Shown piece after piece: positions 18,612-28,385 of a DNA stretch of 64,000 nt. The notes under the pieces were generated by a model. It was given only the letters and a program-made list of their open reading frames with translations. It ran no database searches and had not been told where the DNA came from. The stretch is taken from positions 62,001 through 126,000 of the forward strand of contig JAXGYA010000006.1 in NCBI GenBank assembly GCA_040772505.1. Reading direction: 5' to 3'. The DNA comes from Mariniphaga sp040772505 (GTDB lineage: Bacteria; Bacteroidota; Bacteroidia; Bacteroidales; Prolixibacteraceae). How positions within the stretch are numbered: the first letter of the stretch is position 1; each line of letters starts with the position of its first letter. The position numbers and the translations under genes were made by a program.

Positions 18612-20309
18612 ATGAAAAAATATGTTATATTTATATTGTTAACAATATTCAGCCTGTACTCTTGTAACGAACTGGACTTAAGTCCGCTGGATCAGGGCTC
18701 ATCCGAGAATTGGTACTCTTCTGAAACCCAGTTTGAAATGGCAATAAATGATTTTTACAGATTGGCTTTTTGGTATGTAACTCCTACTCCACATGCAGTT
18801 CAATGGTGTGATGATTTTACAAGTCGTACTGACAGGTCAGAAATTGTGGCAGGGACTTTAAATAGTGAGACAGGCTTTGTGAACACATTTTGGAAAAATC
18901 AATACAAAGCAATTGGAAGAGCAAATACTGTTATTAATAACCTGGAGAGAGGAAGAGAAAATGGAATTTCTGAAACACATTTAAAACAATATGAAGCAGA
19001 AGCCAGGTTTATTTTGGCTAACCGCTGGGCAAACCTCGTTTTTGCTTTTGGGGATGTTCCTTATGTGACAGGATTAATTGATCTTGATGAAGCGTATACT
19101 ATGACACGGACACCTAAGGAAGAAGTAATAGAAGAGATATATGCAAATTTTGATTTTGCAATAGAAAATTTACCATTGGAGTATTCAAAGAAAATGAGGG
19201 CAACTAAAGGGGCTGCTTTAGCTTTAAAGGCTCGTCATGCGCTGTATTTTGGAGACTACCAAATTGCCGCTGAAGCTGCAAAAGCATGTATTGATTTGGA
19301 TAAATATTCATTACATCCTGATTATGCAGAACTTTTTCTGACAAGGAATGCAGGAGAATCCATTTTTTTAATTCCTCGTTCTCTTTCAGATGGTATTACT
19401 GTGCAGGTTAGAAATGCAATACCAAGAACCGGTAATGGAGGATGGGCTGCTAAAAATCCTTCCTGGGCTTTGCTGGCCAGCTATGAATGTACCGATGGCC
19501 TTCCAATTGATGAATCTCCTCTTTTTAATCCCCGTAATCCTTTTGAAAACAGAGATCCTCGTTGTACAGCAACAATTATAGAGTTTGGTACTGTTCATTT
19601 GGGAGTTGAATATGATCCGCATCCTGATAAAAAACAAGTTATGGATTACAATAGTGGAAAAATGGTAAAAAATAATGATACAAGGGCTAATGCCACATAT
19701 GCATCATTCAATGGACTAAATTGGAAGAAAGGGATTGATGAGACATGGGGGCCATCAACCAGCTATCAAATGAGTAATGATTTTGTGTCAATAAGGTATG
19801 CAGATGTATTATTGATATATGCAGAAGCAAAAATTGAATTAAATCAGATTGATGAATCTGTTATTGATGCAATAAATATGGTTCGTTCCAGAGCTTATGG
19901 TGTTAATATTGATGACGTTTCCAATTATCCGGCTGTTCAGTCATCCAGTCAAAGTGAATTGAGAAAAAAGCTCAGGTATGAGCGCAGGGCAGAATTTGCT
20001 TATGAATCATTAAGATATTATGATTTAATTCGTTGGAGAATTGCCGGAAAAGCACTGAATAATTTGGCTTGTGGCCTTTTACATCCGGCATCTTTGTTAA
20101 AAACTGAAGTGGTAGAACCCGGACTTTGGTTCTGGGCTTATACCCCACAAATTGATGAAGATGGCATAGCTGATTTTTCAGAATTTGTAACTAATAATAA
20201 AGCACAGGTATTATCTCAGGGAAATTGGGATGATCGTCAATATCTTTGGCCTATTCCTGATGAGGAAATAATAATTAATGATAATATGGTTCAGAATCCT
20301 GGTTATTAG
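18612..20309 (+). CDS. SusD/RagB-like outer-membrane lipoprotein
   Basis: 565 residues starting with a lipoprotein signal whose Cys is in 'IFSLYSCNELDLSPLDQG'. SusD hallmarks seen include 'RFILANRWANLVFAFGDVPY', 'RATKGAALALKARHALYFGD' (TPR region), 'RYADVLLIYAEAKIEL' and the C-terminal 'ELRKKLRYERRAEFAYESLR' with 'YLWPIPDEEI'. It is the surface binding partner of the preceding SusC. The gene starts 11 bp after susC and is followed by a strong hairpin, so susC and susD may be made at a higher level than the enzymes downstream. Confidence 0.96.
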   Translation: MKKYVIFILLTIFSLYSCNELDLSPLDQGSSENWYSSETQFEMAINDFYRLAFWYVTPTPHAVQWCDDFTSRTDRSEIVAGTLNSETGFVNTFWKNQYKAIGRANTVINNLERGRENGISETHLKQYEAEARFILANRWANLVFAFGDVPYVTGLIDLDEAYTMTRTPKEEVIEEIYANFDFAIENLPLEYSKKMRATKGAALALKARHALYFGDYQIAAEAAKACIDLDKYSLHPDYAELFLTRNAGESIFLIPRSLSDGITVQVRNAIPRTGNGGWAAKNPSWALLASYECTDGLPIDESPLFNPRNPFENRDPRCTATIIEFGTVHLGVEYDPHPDKKQVMDYNSGKMVKNNDTRANATYASFNGLNWKKGIDETWGPSTSYQMSNDFVSIRYADVLLIYAEAKIELNQIDESVIDAINMVRSRAYGVNIDDVSNYPAVQSSSQSELRKKLRYERRAEFAYESLRYYDLIRWRIAGKALNNLACGLLHPASLLKTEVVEPGLWFWAYTPQIDEDGIADFSEFVTNNKAQVLSQGNWDDRQYLWPIPDEEIIINDNMVQNPGY

Positions 20310-20321
20310 GATTGTTTTAAA

Positions 20322-20352
20322 TTTTCGGGCAATGGTTTTCATTGCCCGAAAA
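20322..20352 (+). terminator. Hairpin after susD (partial terminator or attenuator)
   Basis: A perfect 13-bp stem, TTTTCGGGCAATG (20322-20334) with CATTGCCCGAAAA (20340-20352), around a 5-nt loop and followed by tcatttta. It resembles an intrinsic terminator. As the downstream genes have no obvious separate promoter it may only reduce read-through. Confidence 0.7.
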
Positions 20353-20397
20353 TCATTTTATTGAAGCAGTTACGGACTGAATCCAAAAAATATTATT

Positions 20398-21582
20398 ATG
20401 AACAGATTATGTTCTGTTAAACTTATTAAAACAATAGGTTTAACATTTTTATATGCATTATTTTTAATTAACTGGGGTTGTCAAAAGGCCGCAGATGCTG
20501 AACCGGAAGTCAATGACCGGTTATTTATTGCACACAGAGGTGTAAATATGAGATGCACAATTGCCGGTGAAAATTCACTCGAGTCTGTCAGACTGGCAAA
20601 AAGAGCAGGATTTCAATGTGTTGAAACCGATGTTAGATTGACGGCCGACAGCGTTCTGGTTGTTATGCACGACAATACTCTTAACAGAACCTGCTTAAAT
20701 ATTGACGGTTCTGAGTTAACAGAGAAAGTCTCTGTTGCTGAGGTAACTATGGAAGATCTGAATACAAATTATATTTTAAAAGCAACAGAGCCGGACAAAA
20801 GGACGAATATACCCACCTTAAAGGAATTCCTTGTGGAATGTAAAAAGCAAGTTATCTTACCTTTTATTGAACCTAAAATTTTTGATGAAACAGGAGAGCA
20901 TTATAAGAATATCATTGCATTGGCCGATGAGGTGATGGGTAAAAATAATTATGTAATTACTTCAAATAACCGGGCAAATATTGTGATCCGCAAGCTTGGC
21001 ATGAATGAAGTCCCACTGATGGGAATTTTATATCAAACAACTTTTGAAGAAATCGAAAGTTTAGGAAATATTATAATGGCAATTAGTACTTCTCAATTTA
21101 CAACCAAAGATTATGATTTTTTTGTAAAAAAAGCAAAGGAATCAGGGTTCGGGACTGAATCTCATGCAGACAATTTCAACCGCTTTGCAATGATCAATAA
21201 TACCGAAATAGATTATATCTCTACCGATTTTCTGGCTCCTGATTTAAAAGATAATTCGTTATTGTTAATTGATTATAAAAGTTTTGAAGAATTTGACTAT
21301 ACAGGGAAATTAGCTGACGGAGCAATTCAGCTTTCAGCAGATGACGTCCTTACCATTAAAGGGAAATTGCCTGAAGTTTATTTCGGAGGAATTTATCTGG
21401 AGCTGGAAATTAAAGGCAACTGTGAAGTTGTTCTGGCAAACCAAAAATTTACAATAGAAAACTCAGAAACTGAAAGCTATAAGCATCAGTTGTTGTTATA
21501 TAATTCTACACCCCCTTTTAGTATTGCTGCAAAAGATAAATGTGAGATAAGTAACGTCCGGTTAAGACTGGCTGAATTTTAA
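20398..21582 (+). CDS. Glycerophosphodiester phosphodiesterase-family lipoprotein
   Basis: 394 residues. A lipoprotein signal (Cys28 in 'LINWGCQKAAD') anchors it in the periplasm or outer membrane. The GDPD domain follows with 'IAHRGVNMR' (His-Arg catalytic pair near 46-47), 'GENSLESVRLAKRAGFQCVE' with Glu76-x-Asp78 metal ligands, 'VMHDNTLNRT' near 89-98 and 'PFIEPKIF'. These residues hydrolyse glycerophosphodiesters to an alcohol and glycerol 3-phosphate. A C-terminal extension of about 100 residues (from about 295) looks like a small beta domain. Placed right after susC/susD, it suggests the imported compound contains a phosphodiester. Confidence 0.9.
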   Translation: MNRLCSVKLIKTIGLTFLYALFLINWGCQKAADAEPEVNDRLFIAHRGVNMRCTIAGENSLESVRLAKRAGFQCVETDVRLTADSVLVVMHDNTLNRTCLNIDGSELTEKVSVAEVTMEDLNTNYILKATEPDKRTNIPTLKEFLVECKKQVILPFIEPKIFDETGEHYKNIIALADEVMGKNNYVITSNNRANIVIRKLGMNEVPLMGILYQTTFEEIESLGNIIMAISTSQFTTKDYDFFVKKAKESGFGTESHADNFNRFAMINNTEIDYISTDFLAPDLKDNSLLLIDYKSFEEFDYTGKLADGAIQLSADDVLTIKGKLPEVYFGGIYLELEIKGNCEVVLANQKFTIENSETESYKHQLLLYNSTPPFSIAAKDKCEISNVRLRLAEF

Positions 21583-21598
21583 ACCAATTTTTCAACAA

Positions 21599-22960
21599 AT
21601 GCAAAAATATAAAGAAAAAGCAAGAGAAATTGACATTATTGATGAAGTGGATGTTTTGGTTGTAGGTGGAGGCCCGGCTGGTATTGGCGCTGCTGTCGGA
21701 TCTGCAAGAGCAGGGGCTTCTGTTATGATCATCGAGGCAATGGGCTCTTTCGGGGGAATGTGGACCAACGGAATGGTTATAACCCTTGCAGGATTCAATA
21801 ACTGGCTCAGGCCTTACCAACGTTGTGTAAATGGTGTTATGGGTGAGTGGTTGTCTCTGGCTGAAAAGAAAGGAGGAGCTGAAAACAATCGGAGCTGGGT
21901 ATTGAATTCTGATCCGGAAATAATGAAACTTGTGGCTGACAATTTGCTTATAGGGAACAATGTTAAATGTCTTTTACACACTTGGATGGCAGATGTTATT
22001 CCGGGAGATGGGTTTTTAAAAGGAGTAATTATCGAAAATGTGGATGGGAGAAAAGCAATCCTGGCGAAAGTTATAGTTGATTGTACCGGAAATGGCGATG
22101 TTTTTGCCCGTGCCGGTGAACCATTTTTTATTTCTGACGAATTACAACCAATGACGCTTCCTTTTTACCTGGCTGAGGTTGATAAAACCGGGGAGATTCC
22201 ATTTGAAGAGGAACTTATTATACCTTTTGGTCCTGAACCCGGTTTTTTAAGAGAACCTTTACTGTCAGAATATACCTCAAGGAGAAGAGATGTGCAGGTT
22301 GATAAAAATAAATTGAAGGAGGCTGCCGGCAAAGGAGACCTTCCTTATTTTGGCGGCCCGTGGTTTGGTGGACTGAGAAAGAGGTATCCATGGGTAAATA
22401 CAACAAGAGTTTATGGCTCTGCTGTAAATGCGGCAGAACTTACAGCGGCAGAACTTGAAGGAAGGAAAAACACTCATGAAATAGTAGAATTCTATAAAAA
22501 GGAATTTAAAGGATTTGAAAATAGTTGGCTGATGAAAACAGCTTCCACTATTGGCATCCGTGAGACCAGGAGGCTTGATGGAATTTATACCCTTACAAAA
22601 GAAGATATTGTTTCTAATAGTAAATTTTCTGATTCTGTAGCTTTAGGTACCTGGCCTGTCGATGTACATCCACCAAAAGGCCAAAGCGGAATGCATGAAA
22701 TGTATGTTCCTCTGCCATACCAAATTCCATTCAGGGCGTTATTGCCCAAGAATAATGATAACCTCATAGTTGCAGGCCGTTGTATTTCTACAGACCGCGA
22801 AGCAATGGGTTCTGTCAGAGTAGGCGCAACCTGTGGTGCCATTGGACATGCAGCCGGGATTGCCGGTGCTTTATCTGCTAAATCAGGAAATACACTCAAG
22901 ACCCTTCAATATGAATATATTAAGCAGGAATTAATAAAACAGAATGCTCTAATTGAGTAG
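21599..22960 (+). CDS. FAD-dependent oxidoreductase (FAD_oxidored family)
   Basis: 453 residues with the dinucleotide-binding motif 'VDVLVVGGGPAGIGAAVG' near 17-34 and a second conserved block 'FGGMWTNGMVI', the hallmark of the PF12831-like FAD oxidoreductases. The C-terminal part has 'SIGIRETRRLDG'-like sequence ('TIGIRETRRLDGIYTLTKED') and 'NLIVAGRCISTDREAMGSVR', both typical of this family. No signal peptide is seen, so it should be cytoplasmic. The family's substrates are largely unknown. It starts 16 bp after the GDPD gene and is paralogous to the exported enzyme at 29334. Confidence 0.88.
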   Translation: MQKYKEKAREIDIIDEVDVLVVGGGPAGIGAAVGSARAGASVMIIEAMGSFGGMWTNGMVITLAGFNNWLRPYQRCVNGVMGEWLSLAEKKGGAENNRSWVLNSDPEIMKLVADNLLIGNNVKCLLHTWMADVIPGDGFLKGVIIENVDGRKAILAKVIVDCTGNGDVFARAGEPFFISDELQPMTLPFYLAEVDKTGEIPFEEELIIPFGPEPGFLREPLLSEYTSRRRDVQVDKNKLKEAAGKGDLPYFGGPWFGGLRKRYPWVNTTRVYGSAVNAAELTAAELEGRKNTHEIVEFYKKEFKGFENSWLMKTASTIGIRETRRLDGIYTLTKEDIVSNSKFSDSVALGTWPVDVHPPKGQSGMHEMYVPLPYQIPFRALLPKNNDNLIVAGRCISTDREAMGSVRVGATCGAIGHAAGIAGALSAKSGNTLKTLQYEYIKQELIKQNALIE

Positions 22961-23019
22961 TAATCCTGGCTGGTTTAGTTTGAACAAAGAGTAAATTTCC
23001 AAAACCAATAAAAAACGAT

Positions 23020-24267
23020 ATGACAAATTTTGTAAGACTCAGATACATTCTTTTTTATTCAATTTTCCTTTTGACAGAAAATCCAGTTTTTTCTCAAAAT
23101 CCTGAGATTGGAGAGTCTTTGCCATTATGGTCAGAGGGATATCTCGACATTCATAACATAAATACAGGTAAAGGAGAATCCTCTTTTTTAATACTTCCTG
23201 ACGGAACAACAATGCTTGTTGATGCCGGAGTAACAACCGCTGTTAAACCAAGAGTGACAGATTCAAAACCTTCCGGAAAACGAACTCCCGGAGAATGGAT
23301 TGCAAGATATATTAAACATTTCACGCAAGATATGACGGATAGTAAATTGGATTATGTTATTGTGACTCATTTTCATGAAGACCATATTGGAGGCATAACC
23401 CCCGGCACAAGTATTGCAAAAGACGGGGATTATAAACTTACAGGAATTAGTGAAGTGGGTGAAATAATTCCTTTTATAAAAATTATCGATCGTGGATGGC
23501 CTGATTATGACTGGCCTGTTCCACCCGCCGGTGAATCGGCAAAAAATTATATTCAATTTGTAAAATGGCAGGTGGCAAGGAGAAAAATGCTGGCAGAAAA
23601 ATTTTGTGTCGGGGCAAATGACCAAATTGTTTTAATTAATAACGCAAAGAAATACCCTGATTTTGAAATTCGGAATATAGCAGCAAACGGACATATATGG
23701 ACAGGTGTTGGCTCTGTGGAACGAAATTATTTTCCTGATATACAAAATTTACCAAAAGAGAAATACCCAAATGAAAATATGTGTTCAATTGCTTTCCGCT
23801 TATCATACGGAAAATTTGATTATTTTAACGGGGGCGATATTTATTCTGTTACAAATGAACCTTGGCAGGATATAGAATCGCCGGTAGGAAGGGTAACCGG
23901 CCCTGTTGAAGTTTGTAAAGCTAACCATCATGCCAATTTTGATGCAATGGGAAAGTCATTCCTCGAGTCATTACGCCCCAGAGTAATAATTATTCAAAAC
24001 TGGTTGGCACAGCAACCTGACATGTCCGTTCTCAGGCGAATGTTGTCAACCAAGACATACCCCGGTCCTCGTGATATTTTCACAACTAATATTATGGAAG
24101 AGACGAAAGTTGTTGTTGGTTGGGCAGTCGACAAACTTAAAGGTGATCAGGGCCACGTAATTATTCGTGTAAATCCGGGTGGAAATGATTTTATGGTTTA
24201 TGTTTTGGATGACTCAAATGAAAATTTTCAGATAAAAGCAAAGTTCGGCCCATATGACTGTGATTAA
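23020..24267 (+). CDS. Exported metallo-beta-lactamase-fold hydrolase
   Basis: 415 residues with an N-terminal signal (cleavage probably after 'NPVFSQ', residue 26). The MBL signature is 'VIVTHFHEDHIGGITPG', with the metal-binding HxHxDH at about 117-122. An upstream strand 'DIHNINTGKGESSFLILPDG' resembles the ComEC/Rec2-like MBL group. Later metal ligands are plausible in 'YFNGGDIYS' and 'CKANHHANFDAMG'. It probably hydrolyses a phosphodiester or ester outside the inner membrane, which would fit the neighbouring GDPD; this is inference. Intact and co-directional with its neighbours. Confidence 0.85.
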   Translation: MTNFVRLRYILFYSIFLLTENPVFSQNPEIGESLPLWSEGYLDIHNINTGKGESSFLILPDGTTMLVDAGVTTAVKPRVTDSKPSGKRTPGEWIARYIKHFTQDMTDSKLDYVIVTHFHEDHIGGITPGTSIAKDGDYKLTGISEVGEIIPFIKIIDRGWPDYDWPVPPAGESAKNYIQFVKWQVARRKMLAEKFCVGANDQIVLINNAKKYPDFEIRNIAANGHIWTGVGSVERNYFPDIQNLPKEKYPNENMCSIAFRLSYGKFDYFNGGDIYSVTNEPWQDIESPVGRVTGPVEVCKANHHANFDAMGKSFLESLRPRVIIIQNWLAQQPDMSVLRRMLSTKTYPGPRDIFTTNIMEETKVVVGWAVDKLKGDQGHVIIRVNPGGNDFMVYVLDDSNENFQIKAKFGPYDCD

Positions 24268-24305
24268 ATTTTTCAACTAATAAAAATTTTAAAATAGAGA
24301 TACTA

Positions 24306-25850
24306 ATGACAATTATTGATTGGAGTATTATTATAGTTTTTTTTGGAACATTAATGACCATAGGGATAATTTTTTCCCGGAAAAATAAAAATCTTAATGA
24401 CTACTTTTTGGGTGGCAGAAGCATGCCGACATGGCTCGTTGCTTTTGCTGCAGTGGGTACATCAATAAGTGCAGGTACTTTTATCGGAGCACCTCAAATA
24501 TCTTATGACAGTAATATGACATACCTTATGCTGAGCGTTGGTGCTGTTTTTGGCGGATTACTTGCTGCCTTTATTATCCTGCCTGCACTTTATAATGCCA
24601 ATACAATAACTATATACGGATACTTAGGCAACAGGTTTGGCCATGGGGCAAAAGGAGCTACCAGTATAATGTTTCTTTTAGGCCAGTTGCTTACTTCCGG
24701 CTCCAGGCTTTTCATTGCTGCAATTGCTGTATCTGTAATGTTATATAATGATATTTATATGCCTAATCTTATAATTTCCATAATAATACTCGGTATCATC
24801 AGTACTATTTACACAATGGCAGGAGGCATTAAAGGACTGATATATATTGATACTATTCAGATTTTACTTGTAATTGGCACGGGAATAATTGCTATTATTT
24901 TATTGTTTAATTTTATCCCTGCCTCCCTGACTGAAATTGTAGATGCCTTAAGACATGCCCCCACATCAGATGGAGATGAAATCAATAAATTACAATTAAT
25001 AGATACGAAAATTTCCTTTTCTGAACCTTATAATCTTATAGGGGCTTTAGTAGCTTGTGCTATTTTTAAATTTGCCCAATATAGTACAGACCAGGAGTTT
25101 GTGCAACGCCAGCTTACTTGCAAATCAGTGAAAGAAGCTGCCAGGTCATTGGTTTATTCACAAATTTTATCATTGCCTGTTGTTTTTATTTTTATGGTAA
25201 TTGGCTTGCTTCTTTATATATTTTATTCCAGTCCGCAGTTAATGGGGGCTTCATTCCCCGAAGATGCTTTAAATGACAGCAGGCAGGTATTTCCACAGTA
25301 TATGTTCAACTATATGCCAGCCGGAATCCTCGGATTAATGATGGTTGGACTTCTGGCAGCCGCTCTATCCAGTTTCAACTCGGCAATAAATTCAATGACC
25401 AGCAGCCTGGTGTCAGATATATATCTTCCGTTAAAGGATAAGTATGGTAAGAAAATGCAACAAAAAGAGGAAAGCCTGAAAGAATCACGTATTTTAGTTG
25501 TTTTTATGGGTGCTGTCTTAACAGCATTTGCAGTGGTCGCAGCAATTATGCAGGGAGCCGGCGGACAATCACTTGTTGATTTTGCACTGGGCATAATGAG
25601 TTTTTCATATGCAGGGATGCTTGGAGTTTTTTTATGTGCGGTGCTGACTAAACGTGGCAATGTTACCAGTGTTATTGCAGCCCTTATTACAGGATGTTTG
25701 GTTGTTCTTGCCCTTCAGCCCTATTTTCTGCCACACTGGTCGGAAAGATTATTTGGAACTTCTGTAGATATTGCCTGGCCCTGGTGGAGTGTTATTGGGG
25801 GGAGTATTAGTTTTATTGTTTGTTGCATTGGGAAAAAACAGAAAAAATGA
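24306..25850 (+). CDS. Sodium:solute symporter (SSS family)
   Basis: 514 residues with about 13-14 hydrophobic spans. It opens 'IIDWSIIIVFFGTLMTIGII', followed by 'DYFLGGRSMPTWLVAFAAVG' and 'SAGTFIGAPQISY', the standard first-helices signature of SSS transporters. 'YSTDQEFVQRQLTCKSVKEA' is the conserved intracellular loop. It imports a small organic solute with sodium across the inner membrane; members next to Sus systems usually carry sugars, sialic acid or polyols. The stop codon overlaps the start of the MFS gene as ATGA. Confidence 0.93.
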   Translation: MTIIDWSIIIVFFGTLMTIGIIFSRKNKNLNDYFLGGRSMPTWLVAFAAVGTSISAGTFIGAPQISYDSNMTYLMLSVGAVFGGLLAAFIILPALYNANTITIYGYLGNRFGHGAKGATSIMFLLGQLLTSGSRLFIAAIAVSVMLYNDIYMPNLIISIIILGIISTIYTMAGGIKGLIYIDTIQILLVIGTGIIAIILLFNFIPASLTEIVDALRHAPTSDGDEINKLQLIDTKISFSEPYNLIGALVACAIFKFAQYSTDQEFVQRQLTCKSVKEAARSLVYSQILSLPVVFIFMVIGLLLYIFYSSPQLMGASFPEDALNDSRQVFPQYMFNYMPAGILGLMMVGLLAAALSSFNSAINSMTSSLVSDIYLPLKDKYGKKMQQKEESLKESRILVVFMGAVLTAFAVVAAIMQGAGGQSLVDFALGIMSFSYAGMLGVFLCAVLTKRGNVTSVIAALITGCLVVLALQPYFLPHWSERLFGTSVDIAWPWWSVIGGSISFIVCCIGKKQKK

Positions 25851-27220
25851 AACAAAAAATCCCTGCAGGGGAGATCTCTTTTATAAGCAAAGTTGCCTAT
25901 GGCATGGGCGATGTCGGCAATAATTTCAGTTGGATGTTTGTCGGCAACTTCCTGATGATTTTCTATACTGATGTATTTGGCATCAGTATGAGTGCTGTAG
26001 CAACATTAATGCTGGTAACCCGCATCTGGGACGCGGTGAATGACCCCATCATTGGCAGCCTGACAGATAAAACCCGCACCAGGTGGGGCCGTTACCGTCC
26101 CTGGTTATTAATTGGGGCACCCCTCACCGGTATTGTACTCATTTTTACTTTTTGGGCTCATCCTGAATGGAGTAACACTAGTAAAATAGTGTATATGTAT
26201 ATAACATATGCCATTCTTGTAACCGGTTATTCCAGTGTAAATATACCTTATGGTACATTATGCGGTGCAATGACCCAAAATATGGATGAACGTGCCCGGA
26301 TAAATACATCACGTTCGGTTAGCGCCATGATTGCCATCGGAATTATTAATATTATTACAGTTCCGTTAATTGAAAAGCTGGGATACGGGAGCGAACAGAG
26401 AGGTTACCTGACTGTAGCTATACTGTATGCTGTTATTTTTATGTCGAGCCATTTAATAACATTTGCCAAAACAAAAGAGACAATAACGGTAATCAAAAAA
26501 CAAAACATTTCATATGCAAAGCAGATAAAATTGGTTATTAAAAACAAGCCTTACCTGCTGGCTATGGCCGGACAAATTCTTTTCGGATTTGTTCTTTATG
26601 GCAGGAATGCCGATATGCTTTATTATTTTAAGTATGTAGAAGGGGATGCCAATTTGTTTTCGTTTTTCTCTATTGCCATTATCCTTCCCTCTGTAATTGG
26701 TGCATTATGTTTTCCATTTGTATTTAGGTTAACATCGAATAAGGGATGGGCAGCTTCTGTATTTTCATTGGGAACGGGGATCATGATGTTTGCACTTTAT
26801 TTTTTCAGCCCTAATACATCGCCCGTACCGTTTTATACCTTTGCCGCTTTATCCCAATTTTTCTTCTCGGGTTTTAATACTGCTATTTATGCAATTATTC
26901 CCGACTGTGTTGAATACGGCGAATGGAAAACCGGTGTCCGTAACGACGGATTTCAATATGCTTTTATATCTTTAGGAAATAAAGTTGGAATGGCAATGGG
27001 AACTTCGTTACTGGCTCTTGTTCTGGGAATTGCAGGCTATCAGTCCAATGTTGTGCAAAATGAATCGGTACTGTCAATAATGCGACATGCATTTAGCACT
27101 GTGCCGGGTCTGTTATGGATATTAACAGCAGTCGTTTTATTTTATTATAAGTTGAATAAAACGAGTTACCGCCGTATAGTCGATATTATTAACTACAGAA
27201 ATACTGAAAAAAAATTTTAA
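25847..27220 (+). CDS. MFS sugar:cation symporter (GPH/MelB type)
   Basis: The start at 25847 overlaps the stop of the SSS gene (ATGA), implying translational coupling; an earlier in-frame ATG at 25820 lies inside that gene and is less likely. 457 residues with 12 predicted spans. The GPH signature is plain: 'KVAYGMGDVGNNFSWMFVGN' at the start and 'DAVNDPIIGSLTDKTRTRWG' followed by 'RYRPWLLIGAP'. It transports glycosides, pentoses or uronates with sodium or protons. Two different importers back to back suggest that the pathway yields two products, or that each carries one half of the cleaved substrate. Confidence 0.93.
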   Translation: MKQKIPAGEISFISKVAYGMGDVGNNFSWMFVGNFLMIFYTDVFGISMSAVATLMLVTRIWDAVNDPIIGSLTDKTRTRWGRYRPWLLIGAPLTGIVLIFTFWAHPEWSNTSKIVYMYITYAILVTGYSSVNIPYGTLCGAMTQNMDERARINTSRSVSAMIAIGIINIITVPLIEKLGYGSEQRGYLTVAILYAVIFMSSHLITFAKTKETITVIKKQNISYAKQIKLVIKNKPYLLAMAGQILFGFVLYGRNADMLYYFKYVEGDANLFSFFSIAIILPSVIGALCFPFVFRLTSNKGWAASVFSLGTGIMMFALYFFSPNTSPVPFYTFAALSQFFFSGFNTAIYAIIPDCVEYGEWKTGVRNDGFQYAFISLGNKVGMAMGTSLLALVLGIAGYQSNVVQNESVLSIMRHAFSTVPGLLWILTAVVLFYYKLNKTSYRRIVDIINYRNTEKKF

Positions 27221-27231
27221 AAAGATTAGTT

Positions 27232-27365
27232 ATGAAACGAGCATGATTGTAACTTCACACCTGTATGCCGTAGCACATCAGTGCGAAGGTATACAAGAGA
27301 ATGATTAATACATATGCGAGTTCCATATGATACCTTTAAAAATAATTAATTTTAATCATATGAAA
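27232..27365 (+). promoter_or_regulatory. Leader element with tiny overlapping ORFs, copy 1
   Basis: ATGAAACGAGCATGA encodes MKRA-stop, and the stop overlaps a second ATG opening a 22-codon frame (27242 region to a TAA near 27309). Then come GAGTTCCAT (27319-27327), ATACCTTT and TTAATTTTAAT. CATATGA (27324-27330) can pair with TCATATG (27356-27362), which contains the dehydrogenase start codon. Copies 2 (52904) and 3 (53068) share these words. Structure and similarity are seen; regulation is inferred. Confidence 0.5.
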
Positions 27366-28382
27366 GAAGCAGTAATGACATCCCCCGGAGTTATAGAATA
27401 TCGGGAAGTACCTGTTCCGGGAAAATTAAAAGAAAACGAGGTATTACTACGTATAAAAAAAATCGGGGTATGCGGTTCCGATATTCATGTATACCACGGA
27501 AAGCATCCGGCAACTCCTTACCCTGTTGTGCAGGGACATGAATTCTCGGCCATTGTGGAGGCTGTCGGCAAGAATGTAAAAAATATAGTGCCGGGCATGA
27601 GAGCAACTGCCCGTCCACAATTAGTTTGTGGAGTTTGTGCTCCTTGTAAACGTGGACAGTATAATGTTTGCCAGAATTTAAAAGTACAAGGTTTTCAGGC
27701 ACCCGGAGTTGCCCGGGAGTTGTTTGTTACAGAGGTTGACAGAGTCGCTGTCTTCCCTGACAGTGTAAGTTTTGACCACGGGGCTATGATCGAACCGGTT
27801 GCTGTGGCGTCTCATGCAACAGGAAGGATTTCCTCATTAAAGGGGAAAAATGTAGTTGTAACAGGAGCAGGTACAATCGGTAACCTGATTGCCCAGTTTG
27901 CAAAAGCCCGGGGCGCAAATAAAGTACTTATAACCGATATTAGTGATTACAGGTTAAATATTGCCAGGCAGTGTGGTATTGATGGTGTCCTGAATGTTGC
28001 AAAGGATTCATTCGAAGAAAAAGTAAATGAATTTTTTGGGGAGGAAGGATTTCAGGCGGGTATTGAAGCCGCAGGAGTTCAGGAATCATTGGATGTTTTG
28101 CTTCAGTATATAGAAAAAGGGAGCGAAATAGTAATTGTAGGTGTTTATGCTGAAAATCCCAGGATTAATATGTACTATGTCGGAGAACATGAGTTAAAGG
28201 TAATTGGTTCTTTGATGTACCTGCATGAAGATTACCTGGAAGCTATAGATATGATTGCTTCGGAAAAGATAAACCTTTCCCCCTTGGTTACCAACCATTT
28301 TCCGTTTGAAAAGTATGACGAGGCATATCAGTTTATAGAAAAGCAAAAGGATAAAACGATGAAAGTAATCATCGATTTATAA
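27360..28382 (+). CDS. Zinc-dependent medium-chain alcohol/polyol dehydrogenase
   Basis: Start chosen at 27360 (MKEAVMTSPGVIEYREVPVP), because the in-frame sequence upstream belongs to the leader element. The 340-residue enzyme has the catalytic zinc ligands Cys38 ('GVCGSDIH') and His60-Glu61 ('QGHEFS'), the structural-zinc set Cys90, Cys93, Cys96 and Cys104 ('CGVCAPCKRGQYNVC'), and a Rossmann motif 'VVTGAGTIGNLIAQ' near 160-173. It is of the sorbitol/threonine/galactitol dehydrogenase group and oxidises a secondary hydroxyl to a ketone with NAD(P). Paired with a PfkB kinase 4 bp downstream, a polyol-to-ketose reaction such as sorbitol to fructose is the likely job. Confidence 0.93.
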   Translation: MKEAVMTSPGVIEYREVPVPGKLKENEVLLRIKKIGVCGSDIHVYHGKHPATPYPVVQGHEFSAIVEAVGKNVKNIVPGMRATARPQLVCGVCAPCKRGQYNVCQNLKVQGFQAPGVARELFVTEVDRVAVFPDSVSFDHGAMIEPVAVASHATGRISSLKGKNVVVTGAGTIGNLIAQFAKARGANKVLITDISDYRLNIARQCGIDGVLNVAKDSFEEKVNEFFGEEGFQAGIEAAGVQESLDVLLQYIEKGSEIVIVGVYAENPRINMYYVGEHELKVIGSLMYLHEDYLEAIDMIASEKINLSPLVTNHFPFEKYDEAYQFIEKQKDKTMKVIIDL

Positions 28383-28385
28383 GTT

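Noticed and set aside
25820..25846. Earlier start for the MFS symporter
   Set aside because: The nine extra codons lie inside the upstream symporter gene; the ATGA overlap at 25847 is the more natural start and matches family N-termini.
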